DNA of 64,000 nt, taken from contig OZ316899.1 in the NCBI GenBank assembly GCA_973895155.1, forward strand, positions 4,340,001 through 4,404,000. Direction: 5' to 3'. The notes beneath the pieces were generated by a model. It was not told the DNA's origin and did no database searches. It worked only from the letters and a program-made list of their open reading frames with translations. Every line of letters starts with the position of its first letter. The first letter of the stretch is position 1. Position numbers and translations under genes: made by a program. The DNA comes from Marsupella aquatica (Eukaryota > Marchantiophyta). Of the stretch, positions 1-12,543 are shown in pieces.

Positions 1-6
1 AAGGAG

Positions 7-1205
7 GTGGCTGATCCTTCAGAGGATGGGTCGGATGATGACAGCTACGACACGGATGGAAGCGACGGCGATGCTGAAGCTAAATTGGAGGAAGAGGGTC
101 AAGACCCAGAGGAGGAACTGATCCCAGCCTTGAGAGGGTTGGATGCGGAACCAGAGGATGATGTCAAGCCGGACGTCATCGTGGATAATTTAACCAAGCA
201 GAACCAGGGCGATGCGGGTGATGCCTTAGTCCCGGGAGGTCATGGTGCTTGCAAGATGCGGAGGTTGTCACCAAAATCCACAAGAGAACCTAAGGACAGG
301 CAGCCCGCAAAAGAAAGATGGTTGGAGGACCGTCCTCATACAACCCGCAAGGGCCCAGCCCCTGACGACGGTTTGGGTCCGTTGACTCAAGACCAAGAAC
401 TCATTTATGAGCAGTTGGAACACAACAAGGGGGCCCAAATTAAATACTTACTTAGTCTGGGTAGTCAGAGTGCGACGCATCCCGAGGGGGGAATGGTAGT
501 TGGACGGAGTATGTTCCAAGTGAACTAGCTACCAACTCCTCCAACTTACGATGGGGCCTACGAACAAAGTGGACAAAAGTTCCTGAGTTGGCTCTCCACA
601 ATGGAGATTCATCTCCAAGCGTGCGTTGAGCGTTCCACTTGGGCTACCGCAGTCGCTCCTTACCTGAAGGACTATGGCTTGACTTGGTACAAGTCATGGA
701 AGAAGTCGCGAGAGGACTCCTCCTTGCCATTAACTTGGGAAAACCTGGTTGAGGGACTCCGTGCTCATGTCACCACTAAGTACCCGGAGCGGCACACTCA
801 GAAATGTGTAACGGAGATGAGCTTCAGGGGTGATATCCAAAAGTTCATCACTTATTACCAGAGCCAGTTGGCGTGTATCCCGGCGGGGCAAGAGACCCTA
901 CATACACAGCTTCACAACTTTATAGTGAAGCTCCCGCCGTTGCTCAGGGAAAAGTTACAAGAAAAGCGTCACAAGTTCAAAACGCTTTCTGACACCTTTG
1001 ACAAGGCCACTACGTTGGTGAATAACCGACCGGACTTGGCGAAGGTGGGTGGCAAGGGATCCGAGGGGCAAGCTGGGAAAGCAAAGGTCCCGGGAATAAG
1101 CGTAAGCAACCTGAGGGGGCAGGGGCCGGTGGTTCAGACCCCCAGCCCCATAATGGAAAAGCTAAGCAAAACCGGAAGGCCGACAACTTCAAGAAAGGAA
1201 CCTCA
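7..1205 (+). pseudogene. Ty3/Gypsy gag remnant (element E1)
   Basis: The frame reads an acidic N-terminal segment (Asp/Glu-rich to about residue 60). It then continues, after one in-frame TAG at 526-528, into a capsid-like region beginning PTYDG with FLSWLSTMEIHL and a tryptophan/leucine-rich helical stretch typical of the retrotransposon gag family. Gag packages the element RNA into virus-like particles. The frame is lost near 1205, shortly before the zinc knuckle, which lies one frame away. The beginning of the element lies before the window. With a stop and a frameshift, this copy is dead. The Ty3 assignment rests on the downstream RT; the gag assignment alone would be weaker. Confidence 0.7.
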
Positions 1206-2543
1206 TCGGCGCAAAAAGCAAAGAAGTAGGCACTCATGGAGCAAAGGTGGGCGGAAGGTTCGTGCTTCATGTGCGGTGCCATGGGCCATCAAAGTAAGGA
1301 TTTTTCCACAAAAGGTGGCAAGCCAAGCGGAGATGGAGGGCAAAAGAGCATTAAGGTAAGTATTGCTCTAACCGAACCCTTAGTAGTTGACAAGGTCCCT
1401 GTAGGGGATGTTCCTGCCAAAGAGAAGGTGTTGATGTGAGAGAAGATACCTAAAGTTAAGACAATGGATCCTGAAAAACTGATTTTTGTGAATGTCACTT
1501 CTAACGGTAATCTGGGTGTTGCTTTGGTGGATACAGGCGTGACCGCCTGCTTCATAAGTGGGCAGGCGGTGGCACGTCTTGGGGCGAAAGTGCAAGAGTT
1601 GCTACAACCGTTAGTGTGCAAGTTTGCCAACGACACGAAAGGGATAGTGTTGAGAGTGGTACATAGACTTTGAGTAGAGGTCATAGGCGAACAATAAAAT
1701 TTTGTTAGTCAGGAGATGTTCTACGTTCTAGACGGTCTAGCCGTAGATTTCATTTTGTCGGTAGGTTATCTCAGAAAGCACAATGTTACCTTGAAACCGG
1801 GGGATGAGGTGATCCATTTTTCCGACAAGGGCAGTGAGCCCATTGTTGTACACGAGATTACCAAAAATAAAGAAAGATTTCTCAAAGTAAGTAAAGTGTC
1901 GTGGTTGTCTCCGTGTGTATCGGCAAAGCAATGGTGGAAAGACTTCAAGGGTGGACATGAATGTTTCTTCTTTCATCTCCACCCAATTAAGGAGGCTGCA
2001 TCGCAGCCGAAGGTTAAATCAGCTAAGGTTGGGCCCGACTGCGGTCAAATTCCTAAAATTTTAGAGGAATTCAATGACGTGCTCTCGCAGAAGCTACCTA
2101 AAGGTTTACCCCTGTGGAGAGAAGTGGATCACCAAGTTGAGTTGGAGCCAGGTTTGACTCCTCAGGCTAAAGCCCCTTACCGTCTGAACCTGAACAAACG
2201 AATGATGTTGAAGAACGCCATGGAAGAGTTGATCGACCAAGGGTTCATTCGTCCTAGTAAGAGTCCTTATGGGGCACCTGCGCTATTTGTGTCCGAAAAG
2301 GATGGTACTTTGAGATTGTGCGCATATTATCGGGCCCTCAATAAGCAAATGGTAAGGAACAAGTACCCTTACCTCATATGGATGACCTCTTTGATTGCCT
2401 CTCCGGGGCTAAAAAATTTTTCTAAGGTAGACTTGCGGTCTGGGTATTACCAGATTTGCATGGCTAAGGGAGACGAATATAAGACCGCAATGCGCACAAG
2501 GTTTGGATCCTACAAATTTTTGGTCCGACAAGTTTGGAGTTAA
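1206..2543 (+). pseudogene. Ty3/Gypsy zinc knuckle, protease and 5' reverse transcriptase remnant (E1)
   Basis: This is the continuing pol frame. A nucleocapsid-like knuckle CFMCGAMGHQSKDF (near 1266-1310) has lost the last cysteine of CCHC. A retropepsin segment with VDTG in the active-site position follows at about 1520-1550. A reverse transcriptase N-terminus follows at about 2050-2530, with the Ty3 motifs LIDQGFIRPSKSPYGAP and KVDLRSGYYQI. Stops near 1437 and 1671 break the frame. The RT ends at 2543 before the catalytic YxDD box, and RNase H and integrase are missing, so a large internal deletion has joined the RT almost directly to the 3' end. The coding order gag-PR-RT and the motifs support Ty3/Gypsy over copia. 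Confidence 0.8.
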
Positions 2544-2747
2544 CTTACCCGCTTGGACTGGCATCCTAATTGGATAAGTGGGATAGGTTGGAATTTCCTA
2601 AGTTTGGAATGCACACACCAACCTGGTTTGCATCAGCCTTATGGGCAAACCATTTGTTACCTCATAAAAAGTTTGAGACCTAAACTGGTCTAGGCGTGCT
2701 GGAACGTTTACTGAGGTCACGCGGACGTGACCATTTTTAAGGGGGGA
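2544..2747 (+). other. 3' noncoding end of E1 with polypurine tract
   Basis: There is no open frame here. The purine run AAGGGGGGA (2739-2747) sits directly before an LTR that starts with TG at 2748, the position expected for the plus-strand primer of reverse transcription. Confidence 0.6.
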
Positions 2748-4246
2748 TGCAAGTCATGGAACGCAACTACCTTAACACTTAGCTCCGGCGTTGCTGACTC
2801 CGACGCCGAGCTCCCTTATGGTCCAGGCCCCGATAGGCCATCCCGAGAGGACTTAGCATGAGGAGACTTGTGGGCAATGAGATGTGGCACTATCGAAGGC
2901 AAGGAGCCAAGCTGGTGATACACACTAAGGATTTAGGCGAGCTGAGAGCTGGTCGGGTCAAGGGGAAAAGGGCCAGACTCAAGGTCAACCTTCCGGTCCC
3001 CCGGAACAACTTTGAGTTCTAAGGGCTTGAGTGTGAGCTCCTCTTGGGCCCAAGACCAATGGAGTTGACGCCATGGGCAACGGACGCTTGGGGCGTGAGT
3101 TATGGCCCGATCCGGGTTTAGCCAATTGGGGACCCCAAGTAGAGATGCAACTTGAGGGCCTAGGCATGAGCACTGGGTCGGCCCAATCACAACGGGCTAA
3201 GGCACTCCGCTTGCGGACGCCTAACCAGAAAGTTATGGGCGTTGCCAGTTGGTGGTGCGCCCACTATGCGCGATAGGATCCGGGTTGGAGGCCAAATGTT
3301 TAGGGACCAAAGTTGGTCCGGGGGTGGCAGGTCTCCATAAGCATATATGAGGGGAGTGGTGTCTCCCTAGGGGGCAAGGGCGAGCCGAAGTCGTGAGTCG
3401 CGGTGGTCGCGACACTAAAGGAAAACGCCAAACGGAAACGGCGATATCTTCCCAACGGGAAGTCCGTTGGAGGACTTCTTGGGTGCGTTGGAAATCTCTC
3501 AAGGAGGGCTACGACCTGATGATCTCATCTGGGTCAGGGGAATCATGGGTTCTTGAGGTTTGCGGGTGTTAGCTCATTCGCTTGCCAAATCCTGTCGAAC
3601 AGCAGCCAAGCCGCGTTCAATCTCCCAAGGGAGCTTGTGTTGGGGAGGCAAGGCCAAGTAGGCGTGGAGGTTGAGTTCCAAGGGTACTTGGCCCCTAGAC
3701 CATTAGTGGGGCAAACCGGGAGTTGGTTGCTAGAGTCGGGGCCATTCTGGTCCCGGCGTCTTGGGACAAGCTTGGGACCAGCTTTAGGACAAGCTATGCT
3801 ATTTGGGCCATGAGCATGTCCTGGGGTCAGTGCGGTCAGTTGGTGATGGATAGGTACAAGGAGGAACCCGGGCCGCGCCCAAGGAAGGAGTTGTTTTGGA
3901 TGAATAGTAAGCGTGGGTTCTGGTTCCTGCTTATGGCATAGGGAGGACCTATCGCTCACCTATTTACCAATGTCTATTGAGCTTGAGTTAGGATGCTAGA
4001 CTTGGCGAGTTCTAGATCCTAAAGGGTTACTTACCGAGGTGCTTGGTTGCTTGTGCAGACAATGAGGACCGTTGAGTAGCGGTCGTGTAGGAGAGCAAGT
4101 GCGGCTTCGTATGGGAGGGGCCGCCGGTGGTGCAAGGGGCACTAGGGTGCTTGCTCGAGGTATTCCGTGGAGGCGTTTGGGCACCAGGGGCACTTAGGCA
4201 TGAGTGCTGGGATTGGTGAGGGCGCTGGGTGGCACGGTCCACCACT
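2748..4246 (+). repeat. LTR 1 of element E1
   Basis: This 1.5-kb segment is repeated in direct orientation at 4409-5903 with scattered substitutions. It starts TGCAAGTC after a polypurine tract. It is followed after 2 bases by a sequence matching the initiator-Met primer site, so its right edge is an LTR edge. Short open frames on both strands inside it are not conserved in sense and are treated as chance. Confidence 0.8.
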
Positions 4247-4248
4247 TG

Positions 4249-4262
4249 TGGTATCAAAGCCA
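4249..4262 (+). other. Primer binding site, initiator-Met type
   Basis: TGGTATCAAAGCCA differs at one base from TGGTATCAGAGCCA, the plant initiator-Met tRNA primer site common in LTR retrotransposons. It lies 2 bases after the LTR edge. Confidence 0.75.
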
Positions 4263-4408
4263 TTGTTGGCATAGACACTGGGCCGGGGTTGTGCTAAGTT
4301 GGAATCCAAAAATTGTGTTCCCCATTTGGATTGTAACTTGTTGAGGCTTGGCAGGGGAGGGAATTGGTAGCAGAAAGGAGAGAACATAAAAAAACTCCTC
4401 ATTACAGC
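4263..4408 (+). other. Residual internal region of E1 between two LTRs
   Basis: About 150 bases of untranslated leader-like sequence join the primer site to the next LTR. There is no coding potential. The layout pol-LTR-primer site-LTR means a second internal region was here and has been almost wholly deleted. Confidence 0.55.
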
Positions 4409-5903
4409 AGTCGCGGAACTCGACTACCTTAACACTTAGCTCCAGCGTTGCTAACTCCGACGCCAAGCTCCCTTATGGTCCAGGCCCGGATAGGCCATCC
4501 GGGGAGGACTTAGCATGGGGAGACTTGTGGGCAATGAGACGTGGCACTGGTGAGGCAAGGGGCCAAGTTGGGGGCACACACTAAGGACTTGGACTAGCCT
4601 ATGGCTGGTCAAGTCAAGGGGAAATGGGCCGGGCTCAAGGATGGCCGTCCGGACCTTCGGATGGACTTTGAGTTTTGAGGGCTTGGGAGTGAGCTCATCT
4701 TGGGCCCAAGGCCAATGGAGTTGATGCCATTGGCAACGGACGCTTGGGGCGTGAGTTATGGCCCGATCCAGGTTTAGCCAATCGGGGACCCCAAGTAGAG
4801 ATGAGACCTGAGGGCCTAGGCATGAGCATTGGGTTGGTCCAATCACAACGAGCTAAGGCACTCCGCTTGCGGACGCCTAACCATAAAGTTATGGGCGTTG
4901 TCAGTTGGTGGTGCACCCACTATGCGCGATAGGATCCGGGTTGGAGGCCAAATGTTTAGGGACCAAAGTTAGTCCGGGGGTGGCAGGTCTCCATAAGCAT
5001 ATATGAGGGGAGTGTTGTCTCCCTGGGGGGCAAGGGCGAGCCGAAGTCGTGAGTCGCGGCGGTCGGGACACTAAAGGAAAACGCCAAACGGAAACGGCGA
5101 TATCTTCCCAATGGGAAGTTCGTTGGAGGACTTCTTGGATGCGTTGGAAATCTCTCAAGGAGGGCTATGTCCTGATGATCTCATTTGGGTCAGGGGGTGC
5201 CATGGGTTCTTGAGGTTTGCGGGTGTTACCTCGCTCGCTTGCCAAATCCTGTCGAACAGCAGCCAAGCCCCGTTCAGTCTCCCAAGGGAGCTTGCGTTGG
5301 GGAGGCAATGCCAAGTAGGCATGGAGGTTGAGTTCCAAGGGTGCTTGGCCCCTAGACCATTAATGGGGAAAACCGGGAGTTGGTTGCTAGAGTCGGGGCC
5401 ATTCTGGTCCCGACGTCTTGGGACAAGCTTGGGACCAGCTTTAGGACAAGCTATGCTATTTGGGCCATGAGCATGTCCTGGGGTCAGTGCGGTCAGTTGG
5501 TGATGGATAGGTACAAGGGGGAACCCGGGCCGCGCCCAAGGAAGGAGTTGTTTTGGATGAACAGTAGGCATGGGTTCTGCTTCTTGCTTATGGCATCGGG
5601 AGGACCTATTGCTGACCTATTTACCAATGTCTATTGAGCTTGAGTTAGGATGCTAGACTTGGCAAGTTCTAGATATTGAAGGGTTACTTACCAAGGTACT
5701 TGATTGCTTGTGCAGATAGTGAGGATTGTTGAGTAGTGGTTGTGTTGGAGAGCAAGTGCGGCTTCGTATGGGAGGGGCCTCTGGCGGTGCAAGGGGCACT
5801 AGGTTGCTTCCTTGAGGTATTCCATGGAGGCGTTTGGGCACCAGGGGCACTTAGGCGTGAGTGTTGGGATTGGTGAGGGCGCTGAGTGGCAAGGTCCACC
5901 ACT
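4409..5903 (+). repeat. LTR 2 of element E1, cut at both edges
   Basis: This aligns without large gaps to 2752-4246. The first four bases of the LTR are replaced, and the right edge ends at CCACT exactly where unrelated LTR sequence of family L3 begins. The two LTRs differ at many scattered positions, so the element is old. Confidence 0.75.
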
Positions 5904-6835
5904 CCAGGTGATTCAGGTCAAGAACTACCGGCCTAGGAAGTTGGCTTCTTTCTTCATCAAGAAGTTCTAGGAGGAGATGGAACGACAAAGGAAGACCTTG
6001 TACCTTGGGGGGAAGGCGTACTTGGCAAGTGACATCAAGATTATCATCAAGTTGTACCACTTTGGCCTCCACCCGAGTTGAGGTCTATCCTTGCCCTAAC
6101 CCAAGTGGGCACAGCTTGGTGAACCTGGAACTCTTTGCACCAGGCACGTATTTGAATGGGTAGGTGGGCAACTTCTCCCAACAAGTTGGTTGGGATATGG
6201 GGGAGTTCATGGCCCGCAAGGTGGCTTACTTCTTCAGCCAAGAGCTGGTTGCGGCGGTGAAAACAGGGCATGCTCAGGCTGAAGCCGCAAAGAAGTTTGA
6301 GTAGTATCAGGCTGAGGCAACCAACCTATTAGATGAAGCCTCAGACCGAGAAACCAAGCTTCAACTTCTCCGGCCTCAGCTTGGGACCGCTTTGACCCAG
6401 GTCACCAACGCTGAAGCCAAGATACCCTTGGTTGCGCAAGCCAAAGCTAGAAAGGCCGTCAAGATCTCATGGCTCCGAACCCAAATCAACAACTTGAAAG
6501 GGCAAGCCGTCATCTAGCAGAAAGACATGGAGGAGGCCAACGCCCAGGCCCAGAGAGATGCAGCCAAGGTGGATGCCCCAAAAGAAAAAGTGACATGGCT
6601 TCTACAGGTTGCCACTAAGCAAAACCAACTAGTGACACAGCTAATGAGCGACGCCCAACAGTTGGAAGAGGCGTGCAAGGAGGCCGTGGAGGAGACAGAC
6701 ACGACAAAATGAGAGAATGAGTCTCTCTTGGACCAAGTCCAGCTACTCAAGCAGGACGTAGACCGGCTGAGGAGACAGCGGGACGGCTGCTCCAAGTCCA
6801 ACTTGGGTGGGTCTGGCAAGCGTGCCCGACATTAG
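5904..6835 (+). pseudogene. LTR-encoded coiled-coil protein remnant (family L3)
   Basis: The frame starts in VIQVKNYRPRK and includes EEMERQRKTLYLGGKAYLAS. It continues into a coiled-coil region with QLMSDAQQLEEACKEA and ENESLLDQVQLLK, and ends GGSGKRARH plus stop. Every block has a counterpart in the minus-strand frame at 43022-44348. Frameshifts and stops interrupt it many times. The protein is the additional ORF of this LTR family; its function is unknown. Confidence 0.65.
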
Positions 6836-7564
6836 CGGCATAGCAAGTTAGAATAGAGTTAGGTTTAGTCAAGAAGGTCAGACGTTGAGGACAAGCGCCG
6901 AAACTAGTTAGTGGCATTGTCCTATCTGACCGACCTCGGACTTTTAGCGTAGAATCTTAGAATAAGACACGCCATTTTTTGGCCTGACATACAACAGAAT
7001 TTAGGATAGACTAGATTCGAGCATGTGGCCATCCCAGGCCATGGCTCTTAGTTAGTATTTAGTGCACCCCCTGGTAGAGGCAAGGGAATTTCAGGTTCAG
7101 AATTGAATGTCCGCAGGATGTGCGGGGAGTCCCGGCCTTAGTGAATACAAGAGCACCACGGAGTGAGGGTACAACTAATCTCATCAAGCGAGTGCTGAGC
7201 CAGGCTCCGTGTACCGTATGCCTCATTGCCATTGGGCTTGTTCATTCATAAGAAGTCAAGTCAACCGTGTGTATGTGTATGACGGATTCTGAAGTAAAGT
7301 CTTTTCCCCATCATTTCCTTCGTGTAAAACCAGATTGTATGTTGTGAATTTCATTGCAATTGTCATTCTTGTATACGTGTAGAAAGCGCTTGGCCAAACG
7401 CATTATGTAAGTTGTGCATTGGGTGTCGGCTGCGGATGGGGTTGCGAGTCTGGGTTGGATGCCCGTATAATCGAATCTAGATTGGAGGCGGACAGCATGA
7501 AGGCTTAGAATTCCTTAAGCTGGGGTCAATCACGCGACCCGTCATGCGATCAACTTAAGGTACG

Positions 7565-7578
7565 TTCTGGCGGCGGAA
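7565..7578 (+). promoter_or_regulatory. Conserved LTR motif TTCTGGCGGCGGAA
   Basis: This is one of six copies of a near-palindromic GC-rich motif followed by CAAA and ATACCTA. It is found at a similar distance from the 3' edge of LTRs from three families in this window. Confidence 0.5.
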
Positions 7579-7748
7579 CACAAAGCATACCTATGATACG
7601 TGTAAGAATAGAATTGGGTGCGCTTAGCGCCAAGTTACAAGAATAAAGTACTGTTTGCACATCCCTCCTTGCCCAAAACCTCAATACTAATGGAGTTTAT
7701 GCCCGCCTAAGCCAAAATTTGCATAAGGATGGACCTGTTGGCGGGACA

Positions 7749-8649
7749 GACTACAATAATGGGAAAGAACTATATCAAGCATGGAAATGGCCCTGCCATT
7801 GTGACACTACCCAATGGTACAACTACCAATATCCAGTCTGCTATATATGCACCCTCTGCCACACATAATCTCTTAAGCTTACGCAATATAAGAGCCAATA
7901 ACCTACATATAAGCACAGCAATAGGGCAGTCAGATGAATCACTTCACATCCTAGAAAAACCCACAGCTGGAATGATAATTAGAGAAACCCTACCTATCCG
8001 TCCCCTTGGAATATATGTTACACCAAAATTTAGCATACCAGGCTTGGTCACCTAGGAAATGTATCATAGGATAATTAAGGATGCCTTCCTCCTTAAAACA
8101 ACCATGTATTGCTTGTTCCCAAGGCAAGCTTGTTATTCACCCCTCCATATCCAAAACAGCCTTGGCTATCCCACAATTCCTTGAACAATTGAATGCTGAC
8201 ATCTGCGGTCCTATCGACCCGCCAAGTGGACCCTTTCATTTCTCCTGGTTATTATAGACTCCTCAACTAAAAGGTCCCAAGTATCACTACTCTCAACAAG
8301 TAACCTAGTCTTCCCCCGCCTCCTGGCGCATATCCTATTAAAATCCTAAGAGTAGATAATGTTTTGGAAAGTCTACATCAAAAACATTTGATGATTTTTG
8401 CTTAACATTAGGGATTGATACACAACACCCTGTCCCTTATATGCATTTCCAAAATGGGATTGCAAAATCAGTTATAAAAAGACTACAAATGGTAGTTAGG
8501 CCCTTGATAATGCAACGCAACTCCCAATTTCAACTTGGGGACATGCCATATTACATGTTGCATCCCTACTGAAATACAAACCTTCCACATTCAATCAACA
8601 AACATCTCACTACATGGCATTTGGTCTACCCCTGACATTACACACCTAA
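7749..8649 (+). pseudogene. Ty1/copia remnant: pre-integrase and integrase core
   Basis: The frame TTIMGKNYIKHGNG onward matches the copia segment before integrase. It is followed by PSATHNLLSLRNIR, a GAG-pre-integrase region with the CIACSQGKL zinc-binding end, and an integrase start QFLEQLNADICGPIDPPSG. Several stops and frameshifts occur after 8055. The sequence continues beyond the solo LTR at 12544. The integrase would have inserted the cDNA; here it is dead. The left edge is set by the LTR fragment that ends at 7748. Confidence 0.75.
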
Positions 8650-8827
8650 TGTTGCGCTAGTAACTCGGGCCTTAAATTTGGGTTAACTCATTGGCGCGCA
8701 CACGACCATCAGTAAGGGTGAGGTTCCGGCAAGGAGGGGTGTAATGGCCCTAATTAGTCTAAGTCGGAGTAGATATGCATCGGTAGAATATTACACAACA
8801 ATCATAGACATCATAGGTATATTTGGT

Positions 8828-8841
8828 TTCCACCGCTGGAA
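8828..8841 (-). promoter_or_regulatory. Conserved LTR motif, diverged copy
   Basis: On the minus strand this reads TTCCAGCGGTGGAA followed by a CAAATATACCTA-like tail. It is the L4 version of the motif shared by the large LTR families. Confidence 0.4.
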
Positions 8842-9649
8842 TGAACCCACAGGCAACAACTCGGACTAACTCCCGGCTTGGGGACTTTCAAGCCATTGTC
8901 AGCAACCAGAACTTGCAGCATACACTTCCTTACAATCCCAACCATTAGTCTGCACCCGGTATGTCCCTTGAAATGGCACCTTTGTCAAGGCCAGGCATGC
9001 ATGCAACACAAACAACTCGCAAGGATTGGAGGGAAAGACTCGGGTTACTCAAATAAGAAGCAGCATTTTACATAGTTGACTTGACTTCTAAGTGAGTAGC
9101 AGGCCTAACGGCAATCGATGCCCAGTCTCCATGAGACCCAGTCTCGCACTTGCCCAACAAGATTGACTCTGGCTCTCACTCCTTAGTGCTCTCTAATCTT
9201 GCTCAGGGCGGGACTCCCCATGCACTATGCAAGGGTACTCTACTGAAATAAAACACAAGCCTCTCCCCTTTTCCTAGCAGAAAGGAGAACCTAAATACTA
9301 TCCTCCAAGGGCCAGGGGAGACGCTACCTCCCCCGGCAAGTGCCTGACTAACTAACTACCTACTGATATGGTTGACCACTTACATACCATCAAGTTGACT
9401 GTCAGCGCCTGAGGCAGTTGACCGTGGCACTAACAACTAAATCCTCCTATCATTTGTTCCTAGTCCATTGATTGTCGCCTATCCTACGCTTGATGATTTT
9501 AACTTAGTTCTAATCTTGCTTATTGCGCTGCTAAGTGGCACCTAATGACAGCTATTTTGTCGCTACGGTTAACTCAAAAAGATGCCTTTGTCCGCCCGCT
9601 GCAATGCGGCTATCTGACCTCCCCCACCGCTAATTACCCCTTGCACGCC

Positions 9650-11975
9650 TCATGCTGCCGGTCCAGGGTTTGTCCCCTTGTCCAACTGGGGCCTTGAGCC
9701 GCCTTGATTAGAGGCATTTCCCACCCCACCCCTCTGGCTCACCAGCAATGCAACTTGCTCCTGTAGGGCCTTTTTGTCCCGCGCTGCTTCCTCTGTCTCG
9801 TTGGAGACTTTGTCCACCTTCGCTTGGAGTTGGGCCACTTTTGCATTAAGAAGGCCAATCATTTTAAGGTCGGCCTGATTCTGCGCCAAATGCTTATCCC
9901 AATTGGTGGTGACTGTGTTCACCTACTGGGCAGCCTGAACAAACTGGTTGTTCAAATTGGTCAAGATGTTAACCCGAGCCGAGGACTCTGATTCCAGCTG
10001 AAGCACCGTAGCCTCCAGTCCCTTGAGGTCCGCTTGAGTCTTGAGTAGCTCCTGATTTAGTCAATCCTGTTGTTCCAAGGCGCGGACTAACTCCTCACGA
10101 CAAACAATGACAACATCCTCCAGCCGCTCCAAAGTCATCTGAAGATCCCCAATCTCATTCCCCTTGGCCATAAGCTCATCCTCCAAGCAAGTTACAAGCC
10201 GTGGGTGGTGATCTAACATGAAGAAGGCTGGTTGGAAGTAATGTGCAACTTGTTGCCCGATGTACGTTGCTAAGTCCCCGGATAGGTCTTGACTAAATTT
10301 CTGGACCAAGTCATGGGCCAAGGTCCCGAGAACTACCTGGTAGTCCTCCATTCTCTCTGGAAAAGTTGCATCCATAGTTGGGGCGATGCCATCCTCTGTA
10401 GTCTGCATTTGGGAGGAAATGGGTTCCTCAGGTGGTGGTGGGATCGAGGGTGGCTGCATTGGCGGTAGCGGAGGCTTGACACTAGAAGGCGGTGGGGGTG
10501 GCCCATTGTTCACAATGGTGCCAAACAAATCAGAGGGCGGGGGAGTAGGTTGTGACGCGATGGGGTTGGGGTGCTTGTCGTAGCACCTGCAAAAGTGGGG
10601 GTGGCGTCTGTTGGGGCCAAGGTGGTCATATTCTTCCCTCTGGCCTCATGCCGTTGTCTATACCAGCCTAGGATGATTGCAATGTGACTTCCTAGGTAGG
10701 TCTTTCCCTCGATAGGCATGCCTGTGTGAGCTCGCTTGAGCTCCCCAAAAAATTGGCAGCTAGAGAATTGGGCCTAGTTTTGCCGCTTGTATTGCTCCAC
10801 CTGCACAATTGTGCAGAGGGAAATTTTGGAATGAGGTTCAATCATATGCAAGGTAGTCCGTATGAAGTTTAGTCGCTCCATACAGGTCAGGTTGGTACAT
10901 GAACCCTGCTTGTACCCATTGTCCGTTTTGCCCTCAGGCTTGAAGTGTTGGGGCGTGTACTCCTTATCCCTAATTCGGAGTTAGACCGATATCGGCCCAG
11001 TTGGTAGGCAAAAGATCTGGGCCAGCCTATACTCCATGAGGGACAGGGTCTGCCCTAGTACCTTGGTGGCAGGCGTGTCAATATCAAAATTGGAGATGAA
11101 CTCGTACACCTCCCTCACCCCGGAGGTGGTAGGCCTCCAATTTAAATGGGTGAATTGCTCCAACTGATGCTCCTTGAGATAGTCCGCGTGTGATGGGCTC
11201 TTGATAGCGGTCCAAACACCTCAGGGATGCAGATTGCCTACAACAAGTTTGGTTGTTGGGTGGCAGGGCCCCTCCGGGACTGGGTATTGGCGGGCGGGTT
11301 TCCTGGGACTGGAGCTGGTACAAGAGCGGGGGTAGTCTGCATAGTTGGTTCCGGGCCGGCCGCCGTCCTAGTCCGCTTCCTGGAGCATTGCTCCTATCTT
11401 GGACTAACTTTTTCACCTAAGTTCAACAAACGCTTGCTGTTGTTAACCAAACATACCTCGGCCTGGCTTGGTGGTATGCTCTTGGCCGGAGCAATAGGCC
11501 TAGTGGCAGCGGTCATAGGCGGAGTAGCCATATCCCAATGAAAGGCGTTGGAGCTTTCCCCAAGAAAGGTTAGATTGCCTGCTGCCTCTTGCTGATTGTT
11601 GATGTCCTCCTCCCGCTTCTCGGCCGCAATCTGTTGGTCAATATAACTCGAGATCTTGTCAAACTCCGCTTGAGTCAGCCTTTGGCAGCCCTTCAATCTA
11701 AAGTACTTTGTTGGGACCTCAAGAATTCCCTCAGCTACCAATCTGAATCGTTCTTTGTTGATGTACAACTCAGTAATGTAGTCCCACAATTTGTTGTACT
11801 TTGAGTCCTTGGTGAACGTTGTCTTCTCGCAGTTAATCTGTGCTACTTTCATCACCAATTTTGCATACCTTGGTTTGTAGGAGGCCTTCTTGGGGCAAGA
11901 ATACCAGTTAGTCTTTGAGAGCTTAGTGCCTACCTCCTCAAACGGGGTCCAAAATCCAAGAGCAGTAAGGGTCAT
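9650..11975 (-). pseudogene. LTR-encoded PMD-like plus coiled-coil protein remnant (family L4)
   Basis: Successive minus-strand frames give four blocks. First is an N-terminal region with WTPFEEVGTKLSKTNWY. Second is a block REVYEFISNFDIDTP followed by LSLMEYRLAQIFCLPTG, which resembles the 'L-rich, GLP-G' core of plant mobile domains. Third is a proline-rich stretch near 10528. Last is a coiled-coil tail ending in GTNPGPAA and a stop at 9650. At least three frame changes and several stops break it. The same order of blocks is seen in families L3 and R. Function unknown; it may be a nuclear or DNA-associated accessory protein. Confidence 0.55.
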
Positions 11976-12543
11976 ACTAACCTTTGTTGTCCTCTTGATT
12001 AAGCCTGCTATCGTATTGCTGCAGGTCCATGATATCTCATGATGAACTCCACTTGCCTTGGTGCGTCGCCTTGACTAAATTCCGTCACAATGCGCCAACG
12101 GTCTTTGGTTTCCTTCAATAAAAACAAGCTCAATCAAATGTGGCTGATGCACGAGAGTGATGACGTTCAATTGATGAGGTGCAAAGTGGCAAATGGGCCG
12201 CCGGACCTCCAACTAGGCTCTTATAGGGGCCCTTGGCGAGCTTGGACGTGAGGGTACTGAAGGCCATTAGCCGCCATCCCTTGATTGAAGTCGACCATCT
12301 CGGCCAAGCGTGAATTGCCATAACAAAATTCTACTCCGCCGCCGTCATAGTACAATGGGTGTTCATAATAGTGCGCATCGTAATCAGTACTCATTAAGTT
12401 GACTAACCTATTCCTAGTCTAATCATAATTGCAAAAATTGCTCTTTGTACCCAAGTCCTAACTATACGGATATGGTCCTAATGACCATATTTTCCCTGAT
12501 CTGACGTTTGTGTCATGTTAAGTGACACGCTGCCCATGTCACA

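Larger units (their letters stand above)
5904..7748 (+). repeat. 3' part of a large LTR, family L3, sense orientation
   Basis: This resembles the reverse complement of 42125-44310 over its whole length: the same coding remnant, the same TTCYGGCGGCGGAA motif and the same terminal sequence ending in GGGACA. The 3' LTR edge is at 7748, followed by copia sequence. The 5' half is missing where it abuts E1. Roughly 6836-7748 is the noncoding end of the LTR, and no other gene is seen there. Confidence 0.7.
8650..12543 (-). mobile_element. Solo LTR, family L4 (about 3.9 kb)
   Basis: The unit runs from TGTTGCGC to GTCACA, so it has TG...CA ends. It is flanked by CCTAA on the left and ACTAA on the right, a 5-bp target duplication with one mismatch. 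The copia coding sequence is split cleanly by it: pre-integrase and integrase lie to the left, and the downstream FGC-type segment lies to the right. It holds a minus-strand ORF remnant of the same class as the other large LTRs and no gag or pol, so LTR-LTR recombination is the simplest origin. Stretches 8842-9649 and 11976-12543 show no gene. Confidence 0.7.

Noticed and set aside
2933-5637. Many short ORFs on both strands inside the 1.5-kb LTRs of E1
   Set aside because: They appear in pairs only because the LTR is duplicated, overlap each other on opposite strands and show no domain or consistent start.
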